Below are positions 6,122 to 7,626 of a DNA stretch of 7,626 nt, in pieces. The DNA is taken from NCBI GenBank assembly GCA_903944255.1, contig CAJARE010000130.1, positions 1 to 7,626 on the forward strand. The letters are read 5' to 3'. Both the position numbers and the translations under genes were made by a program. Source of the DNA: an uncultured beta proteobacterium. GTDB taxonomy: Bacteria > Pseudomonadota > Gammaproteobacteria > Burkholderiales > Burkholderiaceae. The notes beneath the pieces were generated by a model. It ran no database searches and was not told where the DNA came from. It saw only the letters and a program-made list of their open reading frames with translations. Every line of letters begins with the position of its first letter. Position 1 is the first letter of the stretch.

Positions 6122-7290
6122 TGCAATCTCCCCATAATCAGTGCCGCTGCACCGTGCCGCGTCCCCAAGGCTCCGCCAATGCCTGAAGCAAGGGCAAACT
6201 CTAAATTGGGAACTTGCACTGCTGGATGAGCCTCACCTCGCAACTGTCTTACCGCTTCAATCACTTTTGTCATGCCACCACGATTTGCAGGATGGTTATT
6301 ACACAAACCGCCGCCATCAGTATTAAAGGCTAATTTTCCCTTGCCAGAAATTAACTGGCCGCCCTCAACAAAACGGCCGCCCTCACCTTTCTTGCAAAAC
6401 CCTAAATCTTCTAACTGAATTAATACTGTGATGGTGAAACTATCATAAATGGATGCATAGCGAATTTGTTCTGGTGTCAACTTTGCTTCTGCAAATGCCC
6501 GGGGCGCTGCCCAAGCTAATCCTGAATAGGTCAAGTCCACTTTACCGCCCATTTGACCTTTAGTCGTTTCTCCCGCACCCATCATCGTAATGACTGGTTT
6601 CTTTAATGTCTTTGCAATATCCGGATGGACCACTATCAGAGCACCGCCACTATCTGTCACTACACAACAATCTGCTCGATGTAATGGATCGGCAATCATC
6701 GGGGAATTTAAAACATCCTCAACTGTGAGCACATCCTTTAGCATGGCATTTGGATTATGCTGAGCATGATGTGAGGCTGCTACTTTAATCCATGCCAACT
6801 GTTCACTAGTAGTACCAAACTCATACATATGACGCATTGCGCACATTGCATAAGTATTTAAAGGTGCTGGTGAGTAAGGTTTTTCAAATGCAAAGTCTGG
6901 CGCATTGGCATATTGACTTCTGACCTGTGTCCCACTAGATCCCTCAGATTTAGGACGACCTGCTAGGGTAATTAAGGCTACCTTACATTGACCCTGTGCA
7001 ATCGCACGCGCCGCATGATTAACGTGGGTAAGATAGGATGAACCACCCGTATCCGTTGAATCTAAATAGCTTAACTTTTTTAAACCTAAGTAGTCAGCCA
7101 TCGAAACAGCGCCCATACCTGGGGCATCACCAGCGCAAAAATAGGCATCTACATCATTGAGCGTAAGACCTGCGTCCAATAAAGCACCTCGCGCAACCTC
7201 AGCATGTAACTGCGCCACTGTATGGTCTGGTGCCACGCGGAGTGGATGTTCATATATGCCTGCAATACAAGCATTGGTCGCAAAAGACAT
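6118..7290 (-). CDS. Thiolase-superfamily protein lacking the catalytic cysteines (possible acyl-CoA aldolase)
   Basis: The 390-residue protein has the SCP-x/acetyl-CoA acetyltransferase-like thiolase fold. Family signs are GGSSYLTHVNHAARAI at 82-97 in the nucleophile region, YDSFTITVLIQLEDLGF at 282-298, NTDGGGLCNNHPANRGG at 323-339 with the His of the HP motif at 333, and SGIGGALGTRHGAAALI at 369-385. The classical nucleophilic cysteine is missing: there is no Cys between 53 and 101. The C-terminal acid/base Cys is also absent, Gly standing in the GIGGALG loop. A normal Claisen thiolase reaction is therefore doubtful. Cysteine-less relatives paired with DUF35 proteins cleave beta-hydroxyacyl-CoA by retro-aldol chemistry, which is the likely reaction type here. 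AGGTAAG precedes the ATG at a good distance. The gene lies 28 bp after the Bug gene and overlaps the DUF35 gene, forming one operon. Confidence 0.9.
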   Translation of the reverse strand: MSFATNACIAGIYEHPLRVAPDHTVAQLHAEVARGALLDAGLTLNDVDAYFCAGDAPGMGAVSMADYLGLKKLSYLDSTDTGGSSYLTHVNHAARAIAQGQCKVALITLAGRPKSEGSSGTQVRSQYANAPDFAFEKPYSPAPLNTYAMCAMRHMYEFGTTSEQLAWIKVAASHHAQHNPNAMLKDVLTVEDVLNSPMIADPLHRADCCVVTDSGGALIVVHPDIAKTLKKPVITMMGAGETTKGQMGGKVDLTYSGLAWAAPRAFAEAKLTPEQIRYASIYDSFTITVLIQLEDLGFCKKGEGGRFVEGGQLISGKGKLAFNTDGGGLCNNHPANRGGMTKVIEAVRQLRGEAHPAVQVPNLEFALASGIGGALGTRHGAAALIMGRLQ

Positions 7291-7318
7291 ATTTCTTACC
7301 TAAAAATTGAATAAGGGC

Positions 7319-7626
7319 TTAATCGACCGTAATATTAGACTGAGCAATCAGCTTGCGCCATCTCTCAATTTCAGATTTGATAAATTGCGCGAATTGATCT
7401 GGAGTTCCTGGCATTGGATCAGCACCTTGCGCAATTAATTTGTCTTTAAATTTGGGGTCAGTGAGGATGGACTGCAGTTCTTTGTTCAAGCGATTACGAA
7501 TATTGTCAGGCAAATTGGCTGGTGCAACTAAACCATACCATGTTGCCATGTCATACCCAGGTAAGCCGGACTCTGCAATCGTGGGTACATTTGGCGCAGC
7601 TGCTGAGCGTTTAGCGGTTGTGACGC
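7319..7626 (-). CDS. Bug-family tripartite tricarboxylate transporter substrate-binding protein, C-terminal part
   Basis: Bug proteins are periplasmic receptors for carboxylates and other small organic molecules, very abundant in Burkholderiales. Only the last 102 codons are in the window; the gene enters from the right edge with no start visible. An internal Met at 7549 is not the start, because the frame stays open to the edge with typical Bug sequence. That sequence includes TTAKRSAAAPNVPTIAES, then GLPGYDMATWYGLVAPAN, then LPDNIRNRLNKEL, with the usual C-terminus FIKSEIERWRKLI. The ligand cannot be told from this part, and the signal peptide and ligand loops are outside the window. It is the first visible gene of the minus operon and precedes the thiolase-like gene by 28 bp, so its ligand may be related to the substrate of that enzyme. 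Confidence 0.93.
   Translation of the reverse strand, partial: VTTAKRSAAAPNVPTIAESGLPGYDMATWYGLVAPANLPDNIRNRLNKELQSILTDPKFKDKLIAQGADPMPGTPDQFAQFIKSEIERWRKLIAQSNITVD

Noticed and set aside
6141..6326. Plus-strand open frame inside the thiolase-like gene
   Set aside because: Antisense shadow of a well-supported coding region.
7319..7549. A complete 76-residue small protein
   Set aside because: The frame continues open to the window edge with typical Bug-family sequence, so this is only the tail of a larger gene.

Overview
The window looks like ordinary chromosome of a betaproteobacterium of the Burkholderiaceae, most likely Polynucleobacter or a close relative. The main reasons are the AT-leaning base composition (judged by eye, not computed), the Ralstonia-type intracellular PHB depolymerase, the soluble RsxB-like ferredoxin next to nth, a DUF1841 gene, and a Bug-family periplasmic binding protein beside a thiolase. 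The genus is inferred from remembered family sequences; no search was run. I see no insertion sequence, prophage, CRISPR array, tRNA or rRNA.

Layout. Positions 1-1233 (minus) hold the N-terminal ~60% of uvrB, cut by the window edge. A 160-bp divergent spacer (1234-1393) separates it from a plus-strand block. The first plus unit is a class I aminotransferase (1394-2593) followed 31 bp later by phaZ (2625-3902). It ends in a perfect 13-bp stem terminator that overlaps the phaZ stop codon. The second plus unit is a tightly overlapped trio: rsxB-like ferredoxin (3956-4642), endonuclease III nth (4639-5298) and a DUF1841 gene with a GTG start (5285-5716). A convergent minus unit begins at the right edge: the C-terminal end of a Bug substrate-binding protein (7319-7626), a thiolase-like protein (6118-7290) and its DUF35/OB-fold partner (5729-6121). 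The last two overlap by ATGA.

How the genes work together. uvrB and nth are DNA repair genes (nucleotide excision and base excision) but lie in separate transcription units. The aminotransferase and phaZ are metabolic: amino-acid/oxo-acid exchange and mobilisation of stored polyhydroxybutyrate. The rsxB-nth-DUF1841 trio links a two-cluster (plus Fe-S domain) ferredoxin to a [4Fe-4S] glycosylase by translational overlap. It recalls the rsxABCDGE-nth operon of E. coli, with only the B subunit visible here. The minus operon probably serves acyl-CoA or side-chain catabolism of an imported organic acid: the thiolase-like protein has no cysteine at either classical catalytic position, as in the DUF35-partnered retro-aldolases of steroid side-chain degradation.

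Most of the window is conserved housekeeping sequence. I do not see a clearly new defence or mobile system. The points most worth a second look are the minimal RsxB-Nth-DUF1841 unit with three HxxxH motifs in DUF1841, the cysteine-less thiolase/DUF35 pair, and the unusual 5' leaders of uvrB and the aminotransferase.
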